A DNA stretch of 7,834 nucleotides from an uncultured bacterium (GCA_938022485.1 CALIEE010000114.1:1-7834), one strand, 5' to 3'; counted from the stretch's first letter, positions 1 through 7,084 are shown. Program-made: numbers and translations. The notes: generated by a model from the letters alone, not told the origin.

Positions 1-794
1 CCTCTTAGCACCGTTCTTACCTTTCGCGAGAACTCTTGTTCTTCAGTTTTCACAGCATGGTATCTACATTCAATATCATCAGCCTGCACCCCTCGTAGCC
101 CAGCTTTTCGAGCTTGAAGTAGTAAAGCAAAATCGCTACAAATATCCACCTGCATCTCTAGACAAAACTCTCTTTTTACAGCAAAGCCAGAGCCACTAAG
201 CCCAATTAAGCTACAAAATTCGCTCTCAAGCTTCCTCAGCCACATTTCATACTTAACGTAGAAGCCTTCACCACTTCCTCCTTCCTCAGACTGCACCACC
301 ACATCATTAGTGCTGACCGCTCCAACAGACGGGTCTTGGAAGTAGTTGGAAAACTTTAATAATGCGTCCTCGTCCAACTCAGCTCTCACATCTGTAAAGA
401 AGACAATTTCCCCCTCAGCCTTAGTAGCTGCCATTTTTTGAGCTTTCTCTTTTCCACCCCTCTCTTCAGACCTAACTAATCTGACTCCTTTGTCAGACCA
501 AGATTTCACTATCTGATCTGTTTTGTCTTCACTAGCATCTGAGGCAATTATTATTTCTGCTTTTCCTTTAGTTTTAGATTCATAATGCTTCTTTAGCTCA
601 ATACAGTTTTTAATTTTCTTCTCGATACCCGATTCTTCATTTCTGGCAGTTACGATAATCGAAAAGTATGGGTGCTTAGGGGTTTCAGGAGGATTAAAAG
701 GCTCCTTTTTCGGCAAAAAATACAAGATTGCCGGATAACCAAAATAGGCATAGAGAATCGAGATTATTGAGAGCCAAGTAAGAAAACAAATCAT
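1..794 (-). CDS. Family 2 glycosyltransferase, membrane-anchored, C-terminus beyond window (partial)
   Basis: I translated this from the reverse strand: 264 codons are visible and the reading frame is still open at the left edge. Residues 1-27 form a hydrophobic segment containing YAYFGYP, typical of the CESA-like GT2 branch (cellulose-synthase-like, GlcNAc-transferase-like) that begins with a membrane helix. The GT-A core follows: FSIIVTARNEE (44-54), IIIASDASED (81-90), GGKEKAQKMA (113-122), the DxD-like TDVRAEL (134-140), SGSGFAVKRE (200-209), and SDFALLLQARKAG (220-232) in the acceptor/catalytic-base area. RKVRT (257-261) probably starts the usual post-catalytic RKxR segment, after which membrane helices would be expected. 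The product should transfer a sugar from a nucleotide donor at the cytoplasmic membrane. Its ATG overlaps the aminotransferase stop in ATGA, with no strong Shine-Dalgarno, so translation is probably coupled. The family is firm; donor and acceptor are unknown. Confidence 0.9.
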   Translation of the reverse strand, partial: MICFLTWLSIISILYAYFGYPAILYFLPKKEPFNPPETPKHPYFSIIVTARNEESGIEKKIKNCIELKKHYESKTKGKAEIIIASDASEDKTDQIVKSWSDKGVRLVRSEERGGKEKAQKMAATKAEGEIVFFTDVRAELDEDALLKFSNYFQDPSVGAVSTNDVVVQSEEGGSGEGFYVKYEMWLRKLESEFCSLIGLSGSGFAVKREFCLEMQVDICSDFALLLQARKAGLRGVQADDIECRYHAVKTEEQEFSRKVRTVLR

Positions 795-2014
795 CTTTGA
801 AGAGCCTTTTTAATTATTTGAACTGTTAATTCTATGTCTTTATCTTTAACATTTCTATGAACTGGTAAGGTCAAGACTCGATCCGCGACTTTGGATGCTC
901 CTTCTTGTGCAGAGCTAATGATCCTATCTTCAATCTGTTTATAAGAAGGTAAGATTCCTGGATATGAACAGCTCACTCCTAAACCAGCAAGAGTCAATTC
1001 TTTGTATAGCTGATTACGCATTTCAGAGCCTTGAGGAACCAAGATAGGGTATCTTATTGGTGAGTTCGAGACCTCTGACTGCTCTCTTCTTCTGAGCATT
1101 GGTTGCACTAAATCCAAATTCCCTAAGGCCTCTACCCATTTGGCTGAGTTCTCAGAATGCATGGAAGCTCTAGATTCAATATGTAAAAGCTGACTTGCAG
1201 CCACAACAACTTGGCCAATAGAAAACTTTCCTGTGTCCACACTGTTACTATAGTGAGTTTGTCCTAAACCCAAAAACGGTAGAGAAGAAGGAATCCGGTA
1301 AAACCAAGGACTTTGCAAAAGCCAAAACACGATTGACTTCAAAGAATCACTCACTATCGGCTTTCCGCTTGAAGACTCTTGAGAATAATCTGAGGCTAGC
1401 TCTTCAGGCACTAGCAAGGCTCCTCCACCCAGTCCAGGAAGTGATTTTCCTCTGCCAAAACTTAGTAAACCAAAAGCATTATTTCTGGCTCCTATTCTTT
1501 TACCACCTGATGACGAAAGAGCAGCCTGACAACTATCATCAAGAACAAATGTATCTTCAGAAAGATCCTTCGGAAAACTATCAGCTAAGCCATAAAGATT
1601 AGATAGTAACAGTAAATTTGAAGAAAGGTGCTGCTCTTCAATCCGAGGCTCTAAACTATCAGCATCAATATCAAAGAACCTAAAACTAAAATTCTTTTCA
1701 GCCAGACAGGCGATCAAATCCGGACAACTATAGGAAGACAAACTAACCACGGGCTTTTTATGTTTTTCGCTGATCTGCTCAGCTAACGCCAGTAAGCCCT
1801 TCTTACCACTTGAGTAAAAGTAGGCTTTACGATTCGGAAAGAAATCTCCCACTCTCTTTCCAAACCACTCCAGAGCAGACTGGTCATCACCCTCTTTCCA
1901 ATGACTATAAAAATTGCTGAACACCCTCAAGGGACCAGCGAATCCTCCACCAGGTGGAAGCACTCTCAACGAGCGTGGCATGAAAAATGGTTGGTTGATT
2001 GCTTGTTCTCTCAA
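791..2014 (-). CDS. DegT/DnrJ/EryC1/StrS-type PLP-dependent aminotransferase
   Basis: The product is 407 residues, in the usual range for the sugar aminotransferase family (about 370-410). Landmarks of the fold are present. FYSSGKKGLLALAE (66-79) corresponds to the phosphate-binding SGTxAL region. VLDDSCQAAL (157-166) corresponds to the ED-x-AQA motif holding the PLP pyridine nitrogen. LSFGRGKSLPGLGGGAL (184-200) carries the likely Schiff-base lysine K190 before a GxGG turn. LPVHRNVKDKDI (383-394) matches the family's C-terminal LPxHxxL(T) segment. Such enzymes normally aminate keto-sugar nucleotides for surface glycans. The surroundings of K190 (GRGK instead of a HPTKN-like stretch) are divergent, so the substrate is uncertain and could be something other than a sugar. 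The start chosen is TTG at 2014; it lacks a clear Shine-Dalgarno, and an in-frame ATG at 1981 is an alternative that would remove 11 residues. It is the first gene of a leftward unit with the GT2. Confidence 0.85.
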   Translation of the reverse strand: MREQAINQPFFMPRSLRVLPPGGGFAGPLRVFSNFYSHWKEGDDQSALEWFGKRVGDFFPNRKAYFYSSGKKGLLALAEQISEKHKKPVVSLSSYSCPDLIACLAEKNFSFRFFDIDADSLEPRIEEQHLSSNLLLLSNLYGLADSFPKDLSEDTFVLDDSCQAALSSSGGKRIGARNNAFGLLSFGRGKSLPGLGGGALLVPEELASDYSQESSSGKPIVSDSLKSIVFWLLQSPWFYRIPSSLPFLGLGQTHYSNSVDTGKFSIGQVVVAASQLLHIESRASMHSENSAKWVEALGNLDLVQPMLRRREQSEVSNSPIRYPILVPQGSEMRNQLYKELTLAGLGVSCSYPGILPSYKQIEDRIISSAQEGASKVADRVLTLPVHRNVKDKDIELTVQIIKKALQR

Positions 2015-2059
2015 TTTAGACTAATATCATCGGTAATTATTGTTTTTGCCTAATTAACC

Positions 2060-2092
2060 CTTGAATTCGTTGAGTATTTTTCGCATTTCAAG
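2060..2092. repeat. Imperfect inverted repeat in the divergent promoter region
   Basis: The left arm CTTGAATTCG (2060-2069) and right arm CGCATTTCAAG (2082-2092) are reverse complements except for one mismatch and one extra base, separated by 12 bases. The right arm ends at the upstream edge of the tandem -10 elements, which is where a repressor or activator site for the rightward promoter could sit. The spacer is T-rich, but neither arm is followed by a T-run, so it does not look like a terminator. Binding by a protein is inference. Confidence 0.4.
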
Positions 2093-2112
2093 TGTTATAC
2101 TGGTGTTATAGT
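2093..2112 (+). promoter_or_regulatory. Tandem extended -10 promoter elements for deacetylase-FemAB unit
   Basis: Two copies of TGTTATAsT occur 11 bp apart: TGTTATACT (2093-2101) and TGTTATAGT (2104-2112). Each fits the bacterial extended -10 consensus TGnTATAAT with one mismatch in the hexamer. No good -35 lies 16-18 bp upstream of either (the nearest, TTGAGT at 2070-2075, is 20 bp from the first), which suits extended -10 promoters that can do without one. Transcription would begin near 2108 or 2119, giving a leader of about 10-22 nt that still contains the AAGG ribosome site at 2122-2125. Confidence 0.5.
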
Positions 2113-2129
2113 TTACCTGTTAAGGCTCC

Positions 2130-2987
2130 GTGTCAAACTCGATATCAATTGATGTAGAAGATTACTACCACGCTCGTAATATCGAGCTGGCAATTGGGCG
2201 TCCTAGATGGAGTTCACTGGAAAGCCGCGTTCGCTACTCTACAGAAAAAGTTCTTTCAATTCTCGCAAGAAACGAGGTGAAAGGCACCTTCTTTGTCCTC
2301 GGGACAGTTGCTCGAAAGGATAAAGATTTGGTTCGAGCCATTCACGACCAAGGTCATGAGATCGGCTCTCATGGCTTTAGGCATCACCTAGCTTACGACC
2401 AGAGTGAAAAAGCTTTCTACAAAGATATCTGTTACTCCAAAAAATTGCTGCAAGATATCTCAGGACAAGAAGTGAAGGGCTATAGAGCGCCAAACTTTTC
2501 GATTAGAGATCAAAATCTTTGGGCCTACGATTCACTGACTAAGGCCGGCTACTCGTATGACTCCAGTTTATACCCAGTTTACCATCCTCGATACGACAAT
2601 CGAGATAAGTCTCTTTCTCCTTTTATACAAAAAACGAAAAATGGAGATTTAGTAATAGTTCCATTGGCAGCACTTCCTATTAAACTGCCCGGTTTAAACT
2701 GGCGTCTAGGAATAGCAGGCGGGGCTTACTGGAGAATTTTTCCTCATTTTCTTATTCGTTATGGCCTGAAGAAAATAGAAAAAGCAGGGCAGCATCCTGC
2801 TATTTGCTACCTTCACCCATGGGAAGTTGATGAAGGACAGCCTGTTTTTGATGAGCTAACCCCTATCCAAAAGTTCAGGCACTACCATGGCGTTAAGACC
2901 CTAGATAAAAAAATAGATAGACATCTTAAAGATTTTAGCTGGACAACAATTGAAGAGATAGCTGACGGTATAAAAAATGGAAATTAA
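2130..2987 (+). CDS. Polysaccharide deacetylase, NodB domain, PEP-CTERM/exosortase-locus type
   Basis: This 285-residue protein spans a single NodB (carbohydrate esterase 4) domain, which hydrolyses N-acetyl or O-acetyl groups on polysaccharides using a divalent metal. The SIDVEDYYH start (6-14) replaces the usual TFDD motif and keeps acidic D8, E10 and D11. SHGFRH (80-85) gives the metal-binding H81 and H85. YRAPNFS (118-124) is the RxP motif and YLHPWE (227-232) supplies the late catalytic histidine H229. IGS-HG, SGQEVKGYRAP, YSYDSSLYP and the KFRHYHG near 248-254 strongly recall the deacetylase subfamily of exosortase-associated EPS loci (TIGR03006, from memory). There is no signal peptide, so it is cytoplasmic or exported by other means. 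The start is GTG at 2130, preceded by AAGG at 2122-2125 (4-base spacing). The 3' end overlaps the FemAB-like gene by 11 bp. All key residues are intact, so I expect an active enzyme. Confidence 0.93.
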   Translation: MSNSISIDVEDYYHARNIELAIGRPRWSSLESRVRYSTEKVLSILARNEVKGTFFVLGTVARKDKDLVRAIHDQGHEIGSHGFRHHLAYDQSEKAFYKDICYSKKLLQDISGQEVKGYRAPNFSIRDQNLWAYDSLTKAGYSYDSSLYPVYHPRYDNRDKSLSPFIQKTKNGDLVIVPLAALPIKLPGLNWRLGIAGGAYWRIFPHFLIRYGLKKIEKAGQHPAICYLHPWEVDEGQPVFDELTPIQKFRHYHGVKTLDKKIDRHLKDFSWTTIEEIADGIKNGN

Positions 2988-4032
2988 AGCCTTAGGTAAC
3001 AGCGAACAAGACCAAAAGGACTGGTATGGTTTTCTTGAATCTAACAAACCGGACACTCACGGCTTTTGTTTGGAATGGAGAGAGATCGTAAAAAAATCTT
3101 TTGGACACGAAGATCGCTACTTAATATGTAAAGAAGGTGAGAAGGTTTTAGGCCTTATGCCTTCTTTTATTGTAAAAAGTCCTCTCTTCGGAAATTCCGT
3201 GGCCTCAATGCCATATCTCAATGAAGGAGGTATTGTGGCTACCAGTGAGGAAGCCTTCAAGGCTTTACTTGAAGAAGCTGGAAAAATCGCAAAAGACAAT
3301 TCCTGTAAATACGTAGAGCTTAGACACAGAGAGCCATTGAGCTTTAATGGGGAGGAACTGGCTGAACGTCAACATAAAGTAGCGATGAGAATGTCTTTGG
3401 AAGGAGACCCCGACGAGATATTCGGCAAGTTTCCGGCAAAGCTTCGTAGTCAGATTAGAAGACCTGGCAAAAGCGGTCTTGAGGGTAAGGTGTCGGGTGT
3501 GGACATAGAGCAAAAGGAATCAGTAGATGCCTTTTATCAAGTCTTTTCAGAACACATGAGAGATCTGGGGACACCCGTTTACCCCAAAAGCTTATTTGAA
3601 AATACAGTCTCCTGTTTTGGTCAAAAAGCCAGAGTAATAACCGTTTGGGACAAAAACAAACCAGTGGCTGCTGGTATCACAGTGGGATTTGGAGACTCAT
3701 CTGAAATTCCTTGGGCTTCGTCTTTAAGGTCTTACAACAAGCAGTCCCCTAATATGCTTTTATATTGGCAAACTATTAAGCAGTGCGCCCTCGATGGCTA
3801 CAAATTCTTCGACTTCGGACGCTCTAACCCCGACTCAGGTACTCTTAAATTTAAAAAACAGTGGGGCGCAGAGCCAAGGCCTCTCCATTGGTACTACAAG
3901 CTAAATAACTCGGAAGCCCCTGATGTAAGCCCATCAAATTCCAAGTTTGAGATAATGGTTAAGTGTTGGCAAAAACTTCCTTTGCCTTTAGCTAATGCTC
4001 TTGGGCCAACTTTAACGCGTTGGATACCCTAG
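2977..4032 (+). CDS. FemAB-related GNAT-fold protein, PEP-CTERM/exosortase-locus type
   Basis: The 351-residue product closely matches what I recall of the FemAB-related family tied to exosortase loci (TIGR03019). Signature segments in order are: WREIVKKSFGH (34-44), the SPLFGNSVASMPYLNEGGI run (68-86), ELRHR (114-118), KLRSQIRRP (155-163), MRDLGTPVY (194-202), IPWASS (244-249) with SPNMLLYW (257-264), and FDFGRSNPDSGT (278-289) with KFKKQWGA (291-298). True FemABX enzymes transfer amino acids from aminoacyl-tRNA onto peptidoglycan precursors; this branch lacks a proven substrate and may acylate a sugar amino group on the polysaccharide. No membrane helix is evident. The C-terminal 40 residues beyond the conserved core are less typical. 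Its ATG lies inside the deacetylase gene (11-bp overlap), implying translational coupling and a common function. The TAG stop shares bases with the convergent neighbour's stop. Confidence 0.93.
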   Translation: MEIKALGNSEQDQKDWYGFLESNKPDTHGFCLEWREIVKKSFGHEDRYLICKEGEKVLGLMPSFIVKSPLFGNSVASMPYLNEGGIVATSEEAFKALLEEAGKIAKDNSCKYVELRHREPLSFNGEELAERQHKVAMRMSLEGDPDEIFGKFPAKLRSQIRRPGKSGLEGKVSGVDIEQKESVDAFYQVFSEHMRDLGTPVYPKSLFENTVSCFGQKARVITVWDKNKPVAAGITVGFGDSSEIPWASSLRSYNKQSPNMLLYWQTIKQCALDGYKFFDFGRSNPDSGTLKFKKQWGAEPRPLHWYYKLNNSEAPDVSPSNSKFEIMVKCWQKLPLPLANALGPTLTRWIP

Positions 4033-5873
4033 GTTTTGTTGCCACTATTATAAACCCCAGCCCAGTCGCGGATTCTAAATTTTATCACGTCAACTCCCAT
4101 ATAGAAGGAGTCCCGAACTAGATTAACTTTCGAACCTGCTACATTAGTCCAGTTGATAGGGACTTCAACAATTTTATAACCAGATTTTCTGGCGAGAAAT
4201 AAAATTTCAACATCAAAAGAAAAGCCTTCTGCTCGTTGACGATCAAAAAGATCCTTAGCAATCTTCTTTTCAAAAAGCTTAAAACCACACTGAGTATCAG
4301 CGATACCCGGCAGGACCATAAAGTTCACAAAACCATTAAAAACCTGCCCTAGTACTTTACGATACCATACGGTACTCACTGCGGTTTCTCTGGAGATTAA
4401 TGCTCGAGACCCAATCGCTATTTGAGCTCCTTTATTCAATGCGCTCTCTAGCCTTTCAACTTCCTCTATTGGAGAAGCTCCATCCGCATCGTTAATTAGG
4501 ATTAAGTCCCCCTTAGAGTTCTTAACTCCAAATCTTAAGGCGTAGCCTTTACCCCTATTTCCTCCATAAGAAAATAACTTAACTTTTGGGTTTAACTTTT
4601 CAAAACCGGCAACTACCTTAGAGGTTTGGTCAAGACTACCATCGTCAACTACAACTATCTCATAGTCCCCTCCTCTTTCATTTAAGTAATCACTTACTGA
4701 AACCAAAGTTTTAGAAATTCGCTCCTCTTCGTTGTAGGCGGGAATCACCACTGACAACCAAATACCAGAGCCTGGGCTTTTTTTCTGAATAGTACCTGCC
4801 GGTACTCTCTCTGGAACTTCCTGACTAACATCAGAAAACTCTTCCTCTTCCTCCTTCTCCCAGCTCTCAGCTTCAACTGGAATTTTTCCCCGTAAGTTCC
4901 GAAAGAAATAGTGCGCACCCGGCAAGCCAACAACTGAAATTTGAATCAAGTGCTGAACGACAACCATAGATAGAGCAACTTCTCGTTCAATACCAACAGA
5001 GACTAGACTGGCAGTGGCTAAAGCTTCAATTACACCGATACCTCCAGGAGCTGCGGGTATCAATGAACTGAAATTCACCGCTGCCATAAACAAAGCTGCT
5101 CGGCCCAAACCGATTTCCAAGCCAAAACTCTTAGAGATTAGAATATAAACTGAAAGTTCGACTAGCCATACCACCAACGACCAAGCTGAAATTTTGATAA
5201 GCTTAGCCGGCTGAAGCATCGGCTCCAAACCTTCAACAAACTTCTTAGCTTTCTCCACAGCATAATGAGAGAATGTTCCTGGCATGATCTGAGTCAACTT
5301 CTCTACCAGAATGAAGACTTGCTCTCTTTTGAAAAGGACAAACACTGTTGAAATTCCTGCTAATCCAAAAAGCAGTGCTACGTTAAACAGTTGACCAGCA
5401 CTTGAACTATCTTCAAGACCTGAAGAGACAAAGAAAAACAAAGCAAAAATAAGACTAATACAAAGTCCATCAGCCAAACGCTCTCCAGCAACTGTGGCTA
5501 AAACGGTGCTCCTACTCAGGCCTATGGCTCTCCCGCCAAGGTGAGCTCGAACAAATTCACCTATTCGAGCCGGTAAAATATTGTTCATGAAAAAACCAAC
5601 TATTAGGCATTTCCATGAGTCTGTAAAAGAAGGGGCAGATCGATCGAAAAAAAGAGGCCAACGCAAAGCTCTAAGAAAATATCCGAACAACATAACTACT
5701 GCTGCCAGCAAGATTAACTTAAAGTTCGCCTCCATAAAGGAAGATTTTAGTTTTTCTAAATCGGTAAGGCTGAGCACCCACCAAAGAGCAAGACTGGAAA
5801 TAGCCAAGCCAATAAGAAGCTTAACCTTATCTATTGGTGTTTCTGGTAATGAATTATTTTTCAATTCAGACAC
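4029..5873 (-). CDS. UPF0104/LPG-synthase-type membrane domain fused to polyprenyl-phosphate sugar synthase-like GT2
   Basis: This 614-residue protein has two parts. Residues about 15-325 are a multi-pass membrane domain (seven to eight likely helices) with hallmarks of the lysylphosphatidylglycerol synthase TM/UPF0104 family: LRALRW (67-72), NNILPARIGEFVRA (97-110), ERLADGL (131-137) and IPAAPGGIGVIEA (272-284). An acidic linker follows (EKEEEEEF at 339-346). Residues about 372-604 are a GT-A glycosyltransferase of the DPM1/ALG5 (dolichyl-phosphate sugar synthase) kind: VVIPAYNEEERI (375-386), VVVDDGS (407-413), GGNRGKGYALR (437-447), the DxD motif NDADGA (461-466), DTQCGFKLF (526-534), FSFDVEILFLAR (551-562) and VPINW (571-575). 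It should load a sugar onto a polyprenyl phosphate at the inner membrane face, and the membrane part may aid transfer or flipping. The start is GTG at 5873 with a weak Shine-Dalgarno. Domain order is opposite to archaeal AglD, as I recall it. Confidence 0.88.
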   Translation of the reverse strand: MSELKNNSLPETPIDKVKLLIGLAISSLALWWVLSLTDLEKLKSSFMEANFKLILLAAVVMLFGYFLRALRWPLFFDRSAPSFTDSWKCLIVGFFMNNILPARIGEFVRAHLGGRAIGLSRSTVLATVAGERLADGLCISLIFALFFFVSSGLEDSSSAGQLFNVALLFGLAGISTVFVLFKREQVFILVEKLTQIMPGTFSHYAVEKAKKFVEGLEPMLQPAKLIKISAWSLVVWLVELSVYILISKSFGLEIGLGRAALFMAAVNFSSLIPAAPGGIGVIEALATASLVSVGIEREVALSMVVVQHLIQISVVGLPGAHYFFRNLRGKIPVEAESWEKEEEEEFSDVSQEVPERVPAGTIQKKSPGSGIWLSVVIPAYNEEERISKTLVSVSDYLNERGGDYEIVVVDDGSLDQTSKVVAGFEKLNPKVKLFSYGGNRGKGYALRFGVKNSKGDLILINDADGASPIEEVERLESALNKGAQIAIGSRALISRETAVSTVWYRKVLGQVFNGFVNFMVLPGIADTQCGFKLFEKKIAKDLFDRQRAEGFSFDVEILFLARKSGYKIVEVPINWTNVAGSKVNLVRDSFYMGVDVIKFRIRDWAGVYNSGNKT

Positions 5874-5987
5874 TTTAGCTGTCCATTAAACCTAAATTTA
5901 ATTTTGAAAATATCGACAACTCTGACTTGAAAGGTTACGATTTTCGAAAAATGGGATCAGACTCTACTTTAGACAACTTACAATAAA
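5874..5987. other. Divergent intergenic region between fusion protein and family 4 glycosyltransferase
   Basis: These 114 bp separate two outward-facing start codons (GTG leftward, TTG rightward) and so should hold both promoters. I cannot name a convincing one. TACAAT at 5979-5984 looks like a -10 but lies only three bases before the rightward start codon, and TACTTT at 5965-5970 lacks a good -35. On the reverse strand the elements TTTTTCG and TTTCAAGT also occur in the other divergent region, in the same order but with different spacing. There is no strong Shine-Dalgarno for either gene. Confidence 0.45.
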
Positions 5988-7064
5988 TTGAGAATTCTTC
6001 ATATAATTTCTGGTGACTTATGGGCAGGAGCAGAGACTCAAGCCTATTTGTTACTTAAAGCTCTACGAGAGGAGAAAGGTCTTGAAGTCCAAGCCATGCT
6101 TTTTAATCAGGGAATTCTTTATGATCGTTTAAAAGACTTAGGCATAGAGGTACATCTAGTGGAAGAGCACTCCGGTTTTATAAAAATGGTTAAAGAGTCT
6201 AAAAGAACTACTGACCCCAACCCACCCGATCTAGTGGTTAGTCATGGCTACAAAGAGGCTTTCATCGCCTATTTTCTTAAAAGAAAATATAGAGCCAAAT
6301 TTGTAACTATGTATCACGGATTATCCGAAGTATACTCAGGTTTCAAGCAGATCAAGTCTTCAATATTTTTAGGCCTGCAGTCATTTTTAGCCCGTCATAT
6401 TTCAAATGGAATTATAACTATTTCAAACACATTAGCATCAGAGCTTTCCTTTTTTGATTTAAGAAAACAATTCACCGTGCTCAACTGTGCTCAAGTTTCA
6501 GGAAAAACTCGTTCCAGGTCAGGTAATGATTCTAAAGCTAAAATAGTAATAGTAGGACGCTTAGTTCCAATTAAGAGAGTTGATATAGCTATCAAGGCGA
6601 TGCTCGGAGTAAAGATAGATGCTGTTCTAGATATAGTTGGTGATGGGCCGGAAGAAGAAAATCTAAAACTAATTGCCGAACAAACCGAGCTGAGTGAAAA
6701 AATTAACTTCCTCGGCTTCAGGAAAGATGCCGGATCTTTAATTACTAATGCTGACCTACTTTTACTAACTTCCGACCACGAAGGGGTGCCCACTGTGATA
6801 TTAGAGGCTGCCTCCTCTGGTATTCCAATCGTCTGCACCAAGTTGGCAGGTATTCAAGAAGCACTCGGTAAATTGATAGATTACCCCGTTTTTTATGGAG
6901 AAAAAGGTTCAGTTGAATCTTTTGAAAAAGCGATTAATCAGGCCTTTGAAAAACATCCCCTCGGTAGTCCAATCAATAAATCAGCTGAGTTTGAACAATG
7001 GTTCACTCCCGCAGCTGTAGCTAAACAACATATTGAAATCTATAGGTCGCTTATTAATACCTAA
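5988..7064 (+). CDS. Family 4 (GT-B) glycosyltransferase
   Basis: The 358-residue product has the two Rossmann-like halves of a GT-B enzyme. The N-terminal acceptor half opens with RILHIISGDLWAGAETQ (2-18), the usual glycine-rich start of GT4 enzymes, and contains VVSHGYKEAFIAYF (83-96) and YHGLSEVY (109-116). The C-terminal donor half begins near residue 184 with IVIVGRLVPIKRVDIAIKA (186-204). It carries DIVGDGPEEENLK (215-227), INFLGFRKD (239-247), and the EX7E motif from E265 to E273 (EGVPTVILE) that binds the nucleotide-sugar donor. Such enzymes are cytoplasmic or peripherally membrane-bound and extend lipid-linked glycans with retention of configuration. The TTG start is preferred because the strand beta-1 motif begins immediately after it, an in-frame stop lies 18 bases upstream, and the next ATG would delete the nucleotide-fold start. 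The end is 20 bp from the end of the convergent cysteine-rich gene. Sugar specificity cannot be read from the sequence. Confidence 0.92.
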   Translation: MRILHIISGDLWAGAETQAYLLLKALREEKGLEVQAMLFNQGILYDRLKDLGIEVHLVEEHSGFIKMVKESKRTTDPNPPDLVVSHGYKEAFIAYFLKRKYRAKFVTMYHGLSEVYSGFKQIKSSIFLGLQSFLARHISNGIITISNTLASELSFFDLRKQFTVLNCAQVSGKTRSRSGNDSKAKIVIVGRLVPIKRVDIAIKAMLGVKIDAVLDIVGDGPEEENLKLIAEQTELSEKINFLGFRKDAGSLITNADLLLLTSDHEGVPTVILEAASSGIPIVCTKLAGIQEALGKLIDYPVFYGEKGSVESFEKAINQAFEKHPLGSPINKSAEFEQWFTPAAVAKQHIEIYRSLINT

Positions 7065-7084
7065 ATTGATGCCTCAAGGAACCT

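Larger units (their letters stand above)
2015..2129. promoter_or_regulatory. Divergent intergenic region between aminotransferase and deacetylase genes
   Basis: This 115-bp AT-rich gap lies between two start codons that face away from each other, so it must drive both units unless they are read from afar. The rightward direction has a good core promoter signal (tandem extended -10 elements at 2093-2112). For the leftward direction I see only weak possibilities, such as TTGAAA on the reverse strand near 2086-2091, with no convincing -10 at the right distance. An imperfect inverted repeat (2060-2092) occupies the middle and could be an operator shared by both directions. Confidence 0.6.

Noticed and set aside
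1333..1602. 89-residue open frame on the plus strand
   Set aside because: It covers the PLP-lysine region of the aminotransferase on the other strand, and its translation shows no domain signs.
5581..5889. 102-residue open frame on the plus strand
   Set aside because: It lies opposite the N-terminal membrane domain of the fusion gene, which has clear family motifs. The translated product is basic and featureless, as expected of an antisense shadow.
5979..5984. TACAAT as the -10 box of the GT4 gene
   Set aside because: It would place transcription start at or just after the TTG start codon, and no -35 lies at a proper distance.
6491..6841. 116-residue open frame on the minus strand
   Set aside because: It is opposite the donor half of the family 4 glycosyltransferase, including its EX7E motif. 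Ser/Ile-rich, low-complexity translation and no ribosome site mark it as a shadow.
7065..7084. Terminator between the convergent GT4 and cysteine-rich genes
   Set aside because: The 20-bp gap has no stable stem followed by a T-run on either strand.
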